Shown here: in pieces, positions 46,336 to 57,929 of the stretch
Position numbering within the stretch: the stretch's first letter is position 1
How the letters are laid out: each line of letters begins with the position of its first letter
NCBI RefSeq assembly: GCF_002234675.1
Contig: NC_019876.2
Coordinates: 23,107,871 to 23,171,870, forward strand
Source: Oryzias latipes
Lineage: Eukaryota > Chordata > Actinopteri > Beloniformes > Adrianichthyidae
Direction of reading: 5' to 3'
DNA: 64,000 nt
Program-made: the position numbers and the translations under genes
Notes under the pieces: generated by a model
Told to the model about the DNA's origin: nothing
Database searches by the model: none
Seen by the model: only the letters and a program-made list of their open reading frames with translations

Positions 46336-47269
46336 TCATTTTTATTTTTATTTTTTTCATTTTTCATAATTGTGTTTTGGTTTTTGGAAGTTTGATTTCT
46401 TTTCTAATATTTAATTTTTTAGCTTCTTTTATTTTTTTTAATTTTTTTTTTTAAATTGTTGTTGAGATCTTTAATATGTTTTGGCATTGAGTGATTTGCT
46501 GATCAAATTTGCCCTTCACGGCCACCGTATATGTTGGAATGGAGCTAAAGCCACTAGATTTGCCCCGCTTCAACATTTCACACCAGTGACAGACATGTGA
46601 CAGACATGTGCTAGTAAACAGTAGAGAAAGAAGCCCACCGTGGGCTAAATGCATGTCCAAGAATGCGTGTTTAGCGCGTTCTTGAACATGCATCACATGT
46701 CTGTAGCTTCAGATTCTGCCACCACATAGAATGTAGCAGTCTGATTATATTTGCAATAGATGGATAAAAACATTCATATTATGCTTTTTTTTTTAATTGA
46801 AATCACTCTTCTTATTTTGTTCATTTTTTAATTTTCTTATGCTATTTTTTTTATTTTTCCAAAGCCAGATAACTTACCAACAATGGAAGTAAAGACATTC
46901 AAGTAGTTTGAATGATCTGCACTTACTATTAGGAGTGTAAATCAAGTTTTTAAAGTAAAAAAAAAAATTCAAATAGAAGTGAAACACAGTATTTTGCCAC
47001 CACATACATCAGTTTTTTTAGCATCTCTCAGTGATCAGATTTCATTTACATCCTTCCTGCTGGTTGTTGTGTTCTCCTCTTCCTCCGTTTGCACAAACGG
47101 CGTTCGTCCTGCGAGGCTGTAAACCTGGCCTGAAGCTGAAGGTGTGTATGTGTGCACTGTGACTCAAAGCATTCCTGCAGAACTGCACCTGTTTCATTCA
47201 CAAAGGACAGAAACTGCACAGATGTCACATAGGTGCGTTTCTGCACGGATTCTGTTCATTTCCAAGCAG

Positions 47270-47380
47270 GCCGGCAGGTTTACGCCTCAGAGAGACAAAC
47301 CGAAAACCTCTCATCTGAAGGAGCTGGAACTGGATGACAGCAGCATGTGTGTGCCACAAAGCTCCATGTCCAGCGTCTGA
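47270..47380 (+). other. Possible terminal exon of an unidentified gene
   Basis: After a pyrimidine-rich tract and acceptor (CATTTCCAAGCAG, near 47268), an open frame reads GRFTPQRDKPKTSHLKELEL then DDSSMCVPQSSMSSV and stops at 47378-47380. Composition and codon use look coding, and the end could be a PDZ-type ligand (SSV). No upstream exon was found and I do not recognise the family. It may be random. Confidence 0.25.
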
Positions 47381-49756
47381 CATGCGATGGATGTTGTGAC
47401 CAAAGAGCAAAATCCACCAGGAAAAAAAACTCAAGACTCACCAACAGATCCTCAGTAATCCATAAGGAAACCCAGACGACTTGAAGAAAGAACTGAAGAG
47501 TGATTCTGTCAGCTCCTTCTGCTTGTCTCTGCAGTTTCATCTGCCCACCTTTCTTCCCCGCCCACACCCTGGGTCCCTTCTTTCCTGATGTCTCACTCAT
47601 TTGTCATGCTTGCTGTAACATGTCGTAGGAGGGAATGAATGGGCGTGCCTCCCCCCCATGGCCTGCCTCTGTTGACAGCTCAGAAAAAGAAAGAACTCTG
47701 ATTCTGATCTGACCTTTGTGTCTCCAACAAAACTTTTCGTTTCGTCGCCGCCGTCCAAGATGACGCTGATTTACCAGAACCTTGCCATGAATGCAGGAAC
47801 AGATCATTTTAAATGGAAGCAAAACAGGAAACACAGCACAGATGGGCGACTTGCAGGCAGTGACTTGCTGCTGCTGCTGCCCAGGCTTTTATATTTATCA
47901 CAGCTCGGTGCTCAACATCAGCAGGACTTTCTGTTGAAAGCAGGATGGCGTTACGGTCAAGTCTCTGCAGCTGACTCAGAAAAAGAGACTCTTCAGGACC
48001 AGAACATGAGGAGATTATAGGTTTTCGGATTCCTTTTCAAAAGAGCAAATCTATGGCTTCTGGATTGAAGCCTCTTTAAAAAGAAATCAATGTAATCAGC
48101 TAAATACTCAGAGATTTGTAAAAAATAAATAATTGAAATAAAAAATGACTATCTGCCCTATTCACTTATTGTAAAAGCTCAAAAACAATAAAAAAAAAAG
48201 TCTGTTCTAAAAACTCTTGGCATAGAGAGAAAAAAAACGTTTTTTCAAAAATGTGACAGTTAGTTAAAATATGATTCAGCTTCTGAAATGAGCTGCAATG
48301 GATAAACAGACCAAAATGTTTCGCTGCACTTAAAAATGATTTTTTTTTTTCTCTTTCGGACCACAACATTAGATTGTTCTTTTTTTTTTGCAGATTTTGG
48401 TGGTCGTAGCAAATATTAAAACTGGAGAGTTCCTGGAGTTCCTGTTGAATTCTATCTTTAGTCTGGCTGACAGATGAGAAGATGGCCTTCCAGACCAGCT
48501 CTTTGAGCTGTTTGTTTTTTTAAATTTTCTTCCACCGTTTTTGCTCCTCCTCCCGTAGCGTGAACAAACCAGTTTTTTTCTGAAGTGCTGGGTTCTGTTT
48601 TTAGATAATGTGGTTTACTTTACGTGTGAGTGAACCCACACTTTCCCTCCTCTTGTCTTCAGCTTCTGTTTTATCACGTTGAGGTTGAAGGGACTCGTCT
48701 TTTCTTCAGGTTTATTTCTCATAATTGGCTGAGTTTGGTAAAGGAAGCAACTTTTCAGCCTGAGCATTCAGGAGTTCACTGCAGATCTTCAAGTTAGTCC
48801 TCTCAGCCATGTGGGAAGCAATGGCCGTTTTTCTCAGCAGACAATGTTTCTGTCTTTCATGAGAGCCCCTGTCGTTTCCTGAAGAAGTTTGTTCTGAGCT
48901 AATGCGTGTGAAACATAACAATAGCTTTATGGTCAACACACAAATAATGAGGTCAGCTGTGGGGAAGGAATCTATCTTACTGTGCAACACTACCTTAAAA
49001 TCCCTATTCAATCATCTTTGGATAAGCTCTTAAACTAAGATATCTCGAGGGAGAAGGACAGAAACAAAGAGAAGAACACTGAAGCAATCAGCCTGAGCTG
49101 AACAACATGGAGCTGCATCTTCAGGGGCGAAAATCAGAAGATCTGGCAAACAACAACTTCGTTTGGGTCCCCGCCACCTCTGTGGGACACACCTTTTGTT
49201 TTCATTACAGGTTTAACTAAAAAAAGCTCATGAGAATCCTTTAGAAATTTAGAAAGACTTGGTTTATTTGGGTGCTACCCCACACAAACACTGAAAGATT
49301 ATTCCTGTAAAAACACCAGAGATGCTCAGAAGATCCATGGAGACGATGAGTCCCCCGAGGCTCTGAGCGGCCAATTAACCCCCCCCTCCCTGCAGATCTC
49401 TATCCCATCCCAGAGCATCCGTGGCATTCACCCAAACAGGCTGAATCCACAAACGGAGCACCGTGCTGACTGTGTGTCTGTGTGCTGGGGAGCGTTAACC
49501 CATCTGACGAGGGCTGAGGTCGTGCTCTGGACGTGTTCTGACAAACAAAACACCAACTTTATTGGGTTAGCCCCCCACCCCGCTGGGGTTTGTTGTCCCA
49601 TTTAGATGCTATCACTCTGCAGCCGAGCATTCACGTGTTGTGATGGAGACGCACTGGAGACGAGAACAAAGGATCCAGAACTGTCAAGCTGCTGCATTTT
49701 GTTCTGGAACAGGGATCTGCTCTGCTGTGCTGAAAACAGGAATGTTGGAGAAAAAC
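47381..49756. other. Intergenic
   Basis: No gene, RNA or clear element. Frames such as 47718-48020 lack any family resemblance. Some G/C-richer stretches (49330-49580) have no identifiable content. Confidence 0.4.
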
Positions 49757-49862
49757 ACCCATCTGTGTGTGTTTGTGTTCATGTGTGTGTCTGTGTTCAT
49801 GTGTGTGTCTGTGTTCATGTGTGTGTCTGTGTTCATGTGTGTGTGTGTTTGTGTGTGTCTGG
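49757..49862 (+). repeat. 20-bp TG-rich minisatellite
   Basis: About four copies of GTGTGTGTCTGTGTTCAT plus TG (20-bp unit), then (TG)n and a G run. It produces open frames on both strands that are not genes. Confidence 0.9.
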
Positions 49863-50314
49863 GGGGAGTTGCTTGATTTGAGCAGATGAAGATGAAGAAG
49901 TGTTTCTGCTGCTCTGACATGGGGCAGACCTGAAGACAACATATTTTATTTCCTTTAAGGAGCCCCAACAAATCCACCAAAATGTCAAACAAGAGTCTAG
50001 GCCCAAAGCCGTTTTCTGCCATCAACCAGTGCAGCCGATTGATGTGACTTTGATTATCTGCAAAGTATAGATGCTCACAGACAGGTTTGCAGGAATGACA
50101 AAGAGAAGGTGATGTTCAGTCCCCTGTTGGGGCCTGACTGGAGGGGAAAAGACAAACATGTGGCGTAGAAAACCACAAAAGAAGCCAGAGCTGAGCAGTC
50201 TGTGCTGTGAGGAGGCAGTAGGAGTTCTAATGGATGGAGAGGAGCTTTAATCATTTCTGAACTTTACTTTGGTTTGCAGAAGGGTCTGATCCAAAGTCCC
50301 AGCTGAGACCCTTC

Positions 50315-50570
50315 TGTGTGGAGTTTCCATGTTTTCCCCGTTCATGAGTAGGCTTCACCAAAGACTATGGTTTGCTCCCTCATTCCAAAAACATGCTTCA
50401 GAGGTTCATTGACGACTCTACAATTCTCCCTGTGTGTGAGACTGTGTAGCCCTGCGACAGACCTGCCACCTGTCCAGGACCCTGCCTTCATCAAGAAGAA
50501 GGTAAGATAGGCTCCAGCAACCGCATATCCTTAAAAGGGAGTCATTAGAAAATGGGTGGCTCATAACTTA
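50315..50570 (+). mobile_element. SINE tail fragment
   Basis: Contains GTGTGGAGTTTCCATGTTTT, CCAAAAACATGCTTCAGAGG, GTAGCCCTGCGACAGACC, ACCTGTCCAGG and GATAGGCTCCAGCAACC, the conserved body and tail of a very common fish tRNA-derived SINE. The tRNA-like head is missing here; a minus-strand head is at 56780-56935. Confidence 0.7.
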
Positions 50571-50576
50571 ATTCAC

Positions 50577-50996
50577 ATGTTTCAAAGTGAAGGCCCGAGG
50601 GCCAAATACGGCCCGCCATGTCATTTTATGAGGCCCGCCAGAGCATAAAAGTTTTCAATTTCTTAGAATATAAAAAAAAAAGGTGTGTATTTATTCATGT
50701 CTAGGGGGAATTGGACTTGAAATATGGGATTGGGCAACTATACATTAGGGCTTAAACACTGACCATATAACCTAACCTGTCAGAATCAAATTTAAAAGGA
50801 TTTATAGAGTAACTAGCAAACACATTTTTCTATGCAACTGTAATTGTCACTTTAAAAATTGAGTTATTTAACATTAAGGAGTAGTTACATTTATTTTCCA
50901 TTACATTTAGTTACATGTATAAGTTATATCTGGCCCTTTGAGGACAGCCACTATTCTAATGTGGCCCTCAGTGAAAATGAGTTTGACACCCCTGCT
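50577..50996 (+). mobile_element. hAT-type MITE, second copy
   Basis: Same family as 11693-12061: starts ACATGTTTCAAAGTGA, has GGCCCGCCATGTCATTTTAT, CTGGCCCTTTGAGGACAGCC, and ends GAGTTTGACACCCCTG. The left end is eroded. Confidence 0.75.
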
Positions 50997-51750
50997 AATT
51001 GTTTTCCTGTTTCTCTTTCTTTCTTTCTTTATTATAGTATCTTCCCCCTTTTTTTGCCTCTCCAACTCCTTCTACAATTTTTCAGCTATTTTAACTAATC
51101 AACAGTTAAAATATTCAACTCTTTCAGCTTTTTCCAGCTACGGCTTTTGCTCATTCAAATACTTGAACTTTTTAAGATATTCCAGGATTTTTGCCTCCAT
51201 TGAAATAAATGGGGAATCCTTGGTGCAGAAGCTCGCTGGTTCGAGACCCGGCGCTGGCATTTTTCACAAAAAATATCTTTTTTGTTATTGTGCTGTTTTC
51301 ACTTGATTTGTGGTCAACTTTGATCATTTCTTTATTTAATTCTTTTTTTTGTGCCAATTATTACCTTTTAAGTTTAATTTCCATTCAGCAACATAGCATT
51401 AGATCTTGCATTTTCTCCTGGAAATGCAGCTCCTTCTAGCTAACAAACATGTAATTAAGACGCAGATCCAATCTGCTGTAACATTTAACAAAAAAGCAGA
51501 AATAATAAAAAAAGACAAATTCAGTGTTCTTAATGGGGGCTCATTTAGTTTATAATATTCTTTTTTTTTTTACATCATTGTCATATTTTTTTAGTCCAGC
51601 AGCATCTGATATGTTCGGCAGACCACTGCCTCAGTTTTTCATTTCATGTTTGCCCAGAATCCCAGATTTTATGGGTTGAATCCTCAGTTTCTTTCTTTTG
51701 TTCCAGACATTTTTCAAGGTGGTCCCTTTCCATTATTATTGATATAGATC

Positions 51751-52305
51751 AGGGTTGTCAAACTCATTTTCACCGAGGGTCACATCAGCATAGCGTTTGT
51801 CCTCAAAGGGCCAGATATAACTTTTACATGAAACTAAATGTAATAAAAACAATAAATGTAACTACTCCTTAGTGTTAAATAACTCATTATTTATTTATTG
51901 AAACTTTTTAAAGTAACAATTACAGTTGCATAGAAAAACATGTTTGCTTGTTACTCTAGCATAAATCCTTTTAATTTTGCCCGCTTATTAAAACCCACAT
52001 ACCTCCATTAGTGAAGGATCAAACTGTCCAAGTGAAAAAAGAAAAATAACATAAAACTGATCTGCAAAGAACTCGTGTAACATTTGACAAAAAAAGGCTG
52101 CACAAAGCCTTGCAACCAACTGATGGTTTGATGACAACAATTTGTCTGCATAAACACATCAGTACATAAGACCTGCAAACAGTAAATAATTACAACAGCT
52201 ACAGCTACACATAAATGTAATCAACTAAAAACGTTTTTATTTTAAGAGATTAAAAACTTTCATGCTCTCGCGGGCCACATAAAATGACACGGAGGGCCAC
52301 ATGCT
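51751..52305 (-). mobile_element. hAT-type MITE, third copy, inverted
   Basis: Begins CAGGGTTGTCAAACTCATTT at about 51752 (complement of the right end of the other copies) and ends with GGGCCACATAAAATGACA near 52280. It is longer than the other copies and its second end is not clear. Confidence 0.7.
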
Positions 52306-52467
52306 TACAAAATAAAAATGATAAAATAAAATAAATCAGTTTCTCTTTCAGGTCGTGGTCATTTCTTTTATTTCTGAAAAATTATTTTAATCAAATGTGG
52401 TTTTCTTTTGTTATGGGACTCCTCAGTCTCTTCCACATGGGCTGAAAAACTGTTATCAATATTGTTT

Positions 52468-52676
52468 AACCCTTGTGCTATCTTAGATGACCCCACCCTT
52501 ACATTGACGTGTTCTCCCTACCGAGACAAAGGTGGATAAAGGTGGAAAGATTTCATGGAATCCAGGGACACCAGTGAAGATCACAAATCATTGAAGATAA
52601 AAGGTTCAGAGCACTGTCTAGTGGGTCTAGATGACCCCACTCCCAATGTTAAAGGGTCTAGGATAGCACAAGGGTT
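52468..52676 (-). mobile_element. TTAA-type MITE, copy 4
   Basis: Ends CCCTTGTGCTATC and GATAGCACAAGGG; interior matches the family in the inverted orientation relative to copies 2 and 3. It directly abuts the duplicated receptor fragment. Confidence 0.85.
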
Positions 52677-52918
52677 ACATATGTGAAGTCTTAAATGAAA
52701 ACTGTTTATCAATTGTTTTTGGCAGGAAATGAAGATGGACAGAAACTCCTCGCACCACAATGAGACCATCGTGGACAATGCAACTGGCACAAACATGGGC
52801 GCCCTCATCCTGGGCCTTGTCTTCCTCGTGGGATTCCCTGGAAACATCTTTGTCATCTGGAGCATCCTGGCTCGAGCTAAAAAACAGTCCATCACAACCC
52901 TCCTCATCCTCAATCTGG
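52677..52918 (+). pseudogene. Copy of the second receptor's 5' intron end and start of coding exon 1
   Basis: Bases 52677-52918 repeat about 40680-40911 in inverted orientation: the intron end with TTTTTGGCAG acceptor, then MKMDRNSSHHNETIVDNATG, TNMGALILGLVF, FPGNIFVIWSIL and LLILNL. Coding homology stops inside TM2 at CTCAATCTG, where MITE sequence takes over and a stop follows (frame ends 52935). Presence of intron sequence shows a DNA-level copy, not a processed one. Differences from the source are few (G to R, T to S, Q to H near the start), so it is recent. It encodes only TM1 and part of TM2 and cannot be a receptor. Confidence 0.9.
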
Positions 52919-52986
52919 TTCAGCGCACTGTCTAGTGGGTCTAGATGACCCCACTCCCAATGTTAAAGTGCCTAAGATAGCACAAG
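52919..52986 (-). mobile_element. Partial TTAA-type MITE (copy 5)
   Basis: Starts inside the element (TTCAGCGCACTGTCTAGTGG) and runs to GATAGCACAAG; the outer GGGTTAA is missing. It has the same orientation as copy 4, so the receptor fragment lies between two MITE parts in direct order. Confidence 0.8.
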
Positions 52987-53079
52987 TACATTGACTGTTT
53001 TCTTTGTCAGTTTCACCAGGTTTAGGTTGCCAATCAGCCACAGCTGTCATGATTACTATTGATGATCCCCAGTGTATGT
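52987..53079 (+). repeat. Duplicate of 41717-41806
   Basis: TTCTTTGTCAGTTTCACCAG and CAATCAGCCACAGCTGTCAT match the spacer upstream of the second receptor gene almost exactly, in the same orientation, although the neighbouring receptor fragment is inverted. Confidence 0.85.
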
Positions 53080-53288
53080 AACCCTTGTGCTATTCTAGGC
53101 ACTTTAACATTGGGAGTTGGGTCATCTAGACCCACTAGACAGTGCGCTAAACCTTTTTTCTTCAATGATTATTGAACCTCAGTGGTGTCCATGGACTACA
53201 TGAAATCTTTCCACCTTTATCTACCTTTGTCATGGTAGGGAGAACACGTCAATGTAAGGGTGGGGTCATCTAAGATAGCACAAGGGTT
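53080..53288 (+). mobile_element. TTAA-type MITE, copy 6 (duplicate of copy 3)
   Basis: Complete, with CCCTTGTGCTATTC and GATAGCACAAGGG ends. It follows the duplicated spacer just as copy 3 follows 41717-41806, so it was probably copied together with it. Confidence 0.85.
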
Positions 53289-54445
53289 TAAGATGCATTC
53301 TCGTCTTCAGAAGGCTGAACAAATGAATGTCTCCAAAGACGTCTGAAGATGGATGAAGCCATTCTAAGATAAATGAGGCTTTGGTCCCCTTCAGAAGCTG
53401 AACGTTTGGAGTTTCTACTTTCACTGCTGTGTTTTCCTAATCTGGACCAATTACACTAAATTCACTCTATTCATGAAGCCCCACTTCACTTGAGAGTTCA
53501 CTGTTTGACTCACAACAAACATCCAACGAAAGACAAAAGGCTTTTTTTTTCAGTGTGGCTGAGTGTCTTCATCTGATTTCAGATCATTATCTGATCATCC
53601 AGGAATGTGATAATGATATCTGATCATTTGGATCCTAGTGTTTGCATCTCTCTACTTTAGGCCCAGTTAAAATTCCAGCATAACTTCAGTGAGTCCTTGA
53701 TCTAAATTTGAGTTCAATGAGGTTTATGGATGTAGTGAAGGAGGACATGAGGGAGGTTGGTGCCAGTGAGGAGGATGCAGAGGAGAGGGTTAGATGGAGG
53801 GGAATGATTAGACGCGGTGATCCCCGAAGGCAGCGACTGAATGGAAAAATATGATTTTATTTATTTAAACTTGGAATAATATTGACTGAAAGCTTTAAAA
53901 ACTGCCAACAGTCAGGTTCAATGAATTCATAAAATCTGTTTAAAATTAGAACAATAATGGTTGATTGTAAAAATTTTCCCCAAATACAAACAGTTGCTGA
54001 ATTGCTTTACAGATTTTTTGGATGTTTTTTTTTTTTTTTAACTCTTAGAGAGGGCAATGTTTGAAAAGATTCAACTGTAGTGAAAACTCATACGTGAGTA
54101 AAAGGAACAAGCAGGGATCCCCTCAATGTTTTCACCCCAGGATGTCTGAAAGCCTGCTGAGGATTTCATCTGTGGAAGATTCAGATCATAGAATGAGAAT
54201 AAAACAGAATTCACTTATTTCATATCACTGAACACACAAGAAGCAACAAGCAGCACTAAAGAAAGAGATGCAGCTTTTGCTTTACATGATTGATATTTAA
54301 GTTTTGTCCTCCTGTCATGAAACTATTTGGAACTTTCTTCTGGATGTCTTCGGTGCAGGACCATCAGGAATATGGGGTCAGGATAACTATTTATAAGATT
54401 TCTGCATGACCTGTGACATTGTAGCTTGAGCCAAAACACGTTTGT
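53289..54445. other. Intergenic
   Basis: No gene seen. An RTE-like LINE remnant (53695-53850: GAGGTTTATGGATGTAGTGA, GAGGAGGATGCAGAGGAGAG, GGTGATCCCCGAAGGCAG) is the only recognisable element. Confidence 0.45.
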
Positions 54446-55394
54446 AACCCTTGTGCTATCCTAGGCACTTTAACATTGGTAGTTGGGTTATCTAGACCCA
54501 CTAGACCAGGGGTCACCAACCCTGTGCCCGCGGGCGCCAGTGCGCCCGCGAGCACCCCTTGTGGCGCCCGCAGGGAATGCACCCAAAAAAAAACTTTTTT
54601 TTTTTTTTATTGAAGCAAATATTCAACAACCACGGCATGTCTGTCAATGACAACAATATCAATTCTGAGATAAAGGTAGACAAAGAAAACCCAAATATGT
54701 AAACAAATATAACTTAAAAAATAATCACTAAAAGTAAGGGTCTATTACAAAAGTTTAAATAGATCAAATAAATTACACAATTTCTGGACATTCTTATGAT
54801 TCATGTAATGTAAAGATTTTGAGAATAGGTTGAGGTGGTTGAGTAATCCATTAATGTGAGGATTAATATTCCTGTCTGTTTTTATTTACATTTATGTTTA
54901 AAAAGTTAAAATTAAGTTAAAGTTTTAAAGGTTTAAAAGTTTAGCTTTAGTGTGTTCAATAAATATTTATCTTGTTCGGCTGCAACCTAAAGTCTGTTTT
55001 GAAATTAGGCTCCCTCTGCAACTGAGTTTGACCCCCCCCTGTAATACGAGTCTAGAAAATTCATGCATGTTTTTGTGTGTAAAATGAGCAAATAAAAATA
55101 GGGCACAAAAGGAAGTCCTCAAATTGTGTTGTTTTGGGGGGGGGGGGGGGGGGGGGGCTAGGAGGTTTTTAGTGGCGCCCTTCATACCACTTGGTGCCCA
55201 TGAAATAGCCCTCGGTCTCAAAAAGGTTGGTGAACCCTGCACTAGACAGTGCTCTGAAACTTTTTTTCTTCAATGATTTGTGATCTTCACTGGTGTCCAT
55301 GGATTACATGAAATCTTTCCACCTTTATCCACCTTTGTCATGGTAAGGAGAACACGTCAATGTGAGGGTGGGGTCATAGGATAGCACAAGGGTT
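54446..55394 (+). mobile_element. TTAA-type MITE, copy 7, split by a hAT element
   Basis: The left part (54446-54506) and right part (55240-55394) together form one MITE. The middle (54507-55239) is a separate insertion. The right end is ATAGCACAAGGGTTAA. Confidence 0.85.
54507..55239. mobile_element. hAT element nested in a MITE, perfect 8-bp target duplication
   Basis: Ends CAGGGGTCACCAACC and GGTTGGTGAACCCTG are inverted repeats, and CACTAGAC occurs directly on both sides (54499-54506 and 55240-55247). It is 733 bp, non-coding, with G/C-rich ends (GCCCGCGGGCGCC) and a run of over 20 G at about 55136-55157. Confidence 0.9.
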
Positions 55395-57929
55395 AAAGCA
55401 TACTTACTGATAATATTTTTGATTGATTTGCTGAAATTTTTCCAATAAATTTCATAAAAGATTTAATGATTTAACTATACATGTTGAGTTAATGTCCCAA
55501 AGTGCACAAATGCATTTAACAGACATCTGATCAATAATGGCTTTGATTATGAGGCAATTATCTGGACATTTTTCAAAATGTCACAATCAAATGTTCTTTT
55601 TTTCTTCAGATGTTTTGCTTTTGATTGAACTCATGCAAAGCATTGAATTTATATCTCCTGCATCTCTGCTCTACAGCAGCAACTTTGACAATCATTCACA
55701 GACTGTTTTATTGATCCTGAATCGTGGCGGCGTTATCTGTGTGTGCTGTAGATCAGCAGGGAGGCGACTGCTGAGTCATGGGTCATTCTGGCTTAGTTGT
55801 CATACCCAAACACTGGTGGTTTGGTTTCACCTATGGGCAGAGTGGGCGGTCGCCCAGGGCACAGTCTGGACCTGTGGGGGGCACACAATCACCACTGCAG
55901 AGGATGTTAACCAGTAGTCTGACTCTGAGAGGAAAAGCATGGGCGGGGCTTAGACTCACCGCTCATGATTCCAGATCTTATAACACACAAACTGCTGGTT
56001 CCTAATAATTACCTAAATCAACAGTTTTTCATTCAGAAAATAAAACACTTTTTGGGGTATACTTTTATATAGAGAAATATTTTAGAAAAACTGAAAAGAA
56101 AAAAAATCTGCAGTAAAGGGAGTTTGTTACAATCATCTCACGCATCTTGACTCTCTGGGAGTTTGATGGACGGAAAAGTCAATTCAAGGTTGTGGATACT
56201 TGACAAAAGATCAAAGGAAACATCAGGTGCCCGGTTTAGAAAACAAAGAAAAACACTTAAAAGAAAAAAGTATGCAGGCGGTGTCCAAAATTAACAGCTG
56301 CTACGCACCAAATGGGACTTTTGGCGAGACAAATTTTGAGAACCATTTGCCAATTGTCCTCAAAGCTTTGCATCTAATTAGGCTCATCTGTTAGCTAATG
56401 GGTGGTTTTCATCCATGCTTGTCTTCCTTTCAGGAGCAATGCAAACATTAATTTTTCTCTTTTATTCATTTTTATGTGTTACTTAAGGACACCTGACTGG
56501 AGAATACGTCCTTTAGTTTCCATTGACATCTGTTCAGTGTTAAGGGTGAATTAACATTCACATTAGATCTTAATTGTGAATTCAACTATGTAAGTAGATT
56601 TCACTCATAAAGTTGCACAGACTTTCTTGGGTTGTGAAGTGAAGTATTGGACAATTTTGGACAATCTCTCCAAGACTCAAGCTAATCATTTTCAGGAACC
56701 ACAACTTCAATAATCACTGAAGCAGAATTTCTTTGACCTCTATCTATCCAGCTCTCAGAACCCACTGAATATAAGTTTGATCAAAGCTTCATTTAAGTTT
56801 TTGGATTTTGGGAGGAAACCGGAGAGTCCAGGGAAAACCCATGCATGCACGAGGAGAACAGAACAGAGTCAGCCGGGATTTGACCTTCTCGCCGTGAGGT
56901 CAGAGCGTCAACTACTCCACCACTGTGTAGTCTCTCTCTGAACTCTTGGACTCTGATTCAGACCTGATAGATGTTCCCTCCTCTTCTTTTCTCTGGATGT
57001 TACTTCATCTCTTTTATTCTCACCCGTGACTGTAGACGTTGTTTCTGCCGCTACTTTTGCTTTGTCCCAGCTTTCAGCACTCTTCTTCACTCTCACTACA
57101 TGCAGAACAGGTCAGGTTTAAAAACAACTCTCCTGATATCAGTGGCTGACAGAGACTGGAGCTTTTCCAAGTTTCACTTCAACAACGGCTCTGGCACAAA
57201 AAAAATAAACTGACTCTGAGGCTTGAAAAAAACACGTTAAAAAAAACAGATTAATAACTTTACTCCTGTTGAAGCAGCCAACAGATTCCAGAGCAGGCAG
57301 ACAGGTTAGGACTGACAAATTTTGTTTTTTTACAGCCACATTTGGAAAGAAATTAAGGTATTCGCCAAAAACTCAAAGCCTTTGGGGCAAAAAGGTTACA
57401 GAGTAGCAGGGAGGTACAGCAGCAGTTTATACAACTAAACAGTTTCCTGCAGTTTCCTGAGTTTCTGTTCAAACATGCAGATGGCAGACACGGCTTGATT
57501 CCTCTTTTATCTTAGCAATACAGATCATTATAACCTAATTTAACGCATTCAGCTGGTAAAAAACACATCATCTTGATTTAACTGTCTCGACACGATAAAA
57601 GGCGCCCGTCAGCGGAGGAGCACACAGCCGCGGTTTAGGCTGGTCGTACTGCAGAAAAGGGTGGGTGCTCATTTGCTTGTGGTTGCACAAAGACTCTGAA
57701 TCTTTGATTCAATCATGCAGGAAGGAAGCTTTTGATTGCGTGTTTGTGGTTTTTCAGTGAAAGCAGTTTAACTTTCCTGCACTCTTCTCACTTCGCACTA
57801 ACTTTTGGATGATGCTCCTCAAAAGGATGCATATAAATCATATATTCACTTCAATTAACTTATTACAATTAATTTGGGTTACACTGACTCATCCACTAAC
57901 ATTCATTGAGACAGGATACCTGACTATAC
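55395..57929. other. Intergenic
   Basis: No gene is supported. A GTGGGCGGTCGCCCAGGG-type repeat lies near 55842. Near 57595 a GATAAAAGGCGCC motif looks TATA-like, but no transcript can be proposed. A SINE head is at 56780-56935. Confidence 0.35.
56780..56935 (-). mobile_element. tRNA-derived SINE head
   Basis: On the minus strand it starts CACAGTGGTGGAGTAGTTGA (A-box-like) and has GGTCAAATCCCGG (B-box-like), followed by CCTCGTGCATGCATGGGTTT and CTCCGGTTTCCTCCCAAAAT. This is the head and front part of the SINE whose tail is seen at 50315-50570. Confidence 0.65.

Larger units (their letters stand above)
42016..46999. other. Intergenic, repeat-rich
   Basis: No gene is supported. It includes an RTE-like LINE end (43495-43690), a pair of related repeats (44392-44590 and 45202-45425), an inverted repeat (46070-46335), and A/T-rich sequence with T runs at 46370-46460. 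Confidence 0.4.

Noticed and set aside
49606-50025. Frames on both strands with repeated HTHEH or CVCVHVCV patterns
   Set aside because: Produced by the TG-rich 20-bp repeat.
57590-57625. TATA-like GATAAAAGGCGCC as a promoter
   Set aside because: The only downstream feature is an L2 LINE fragment; without a transcript it cannot be supported.
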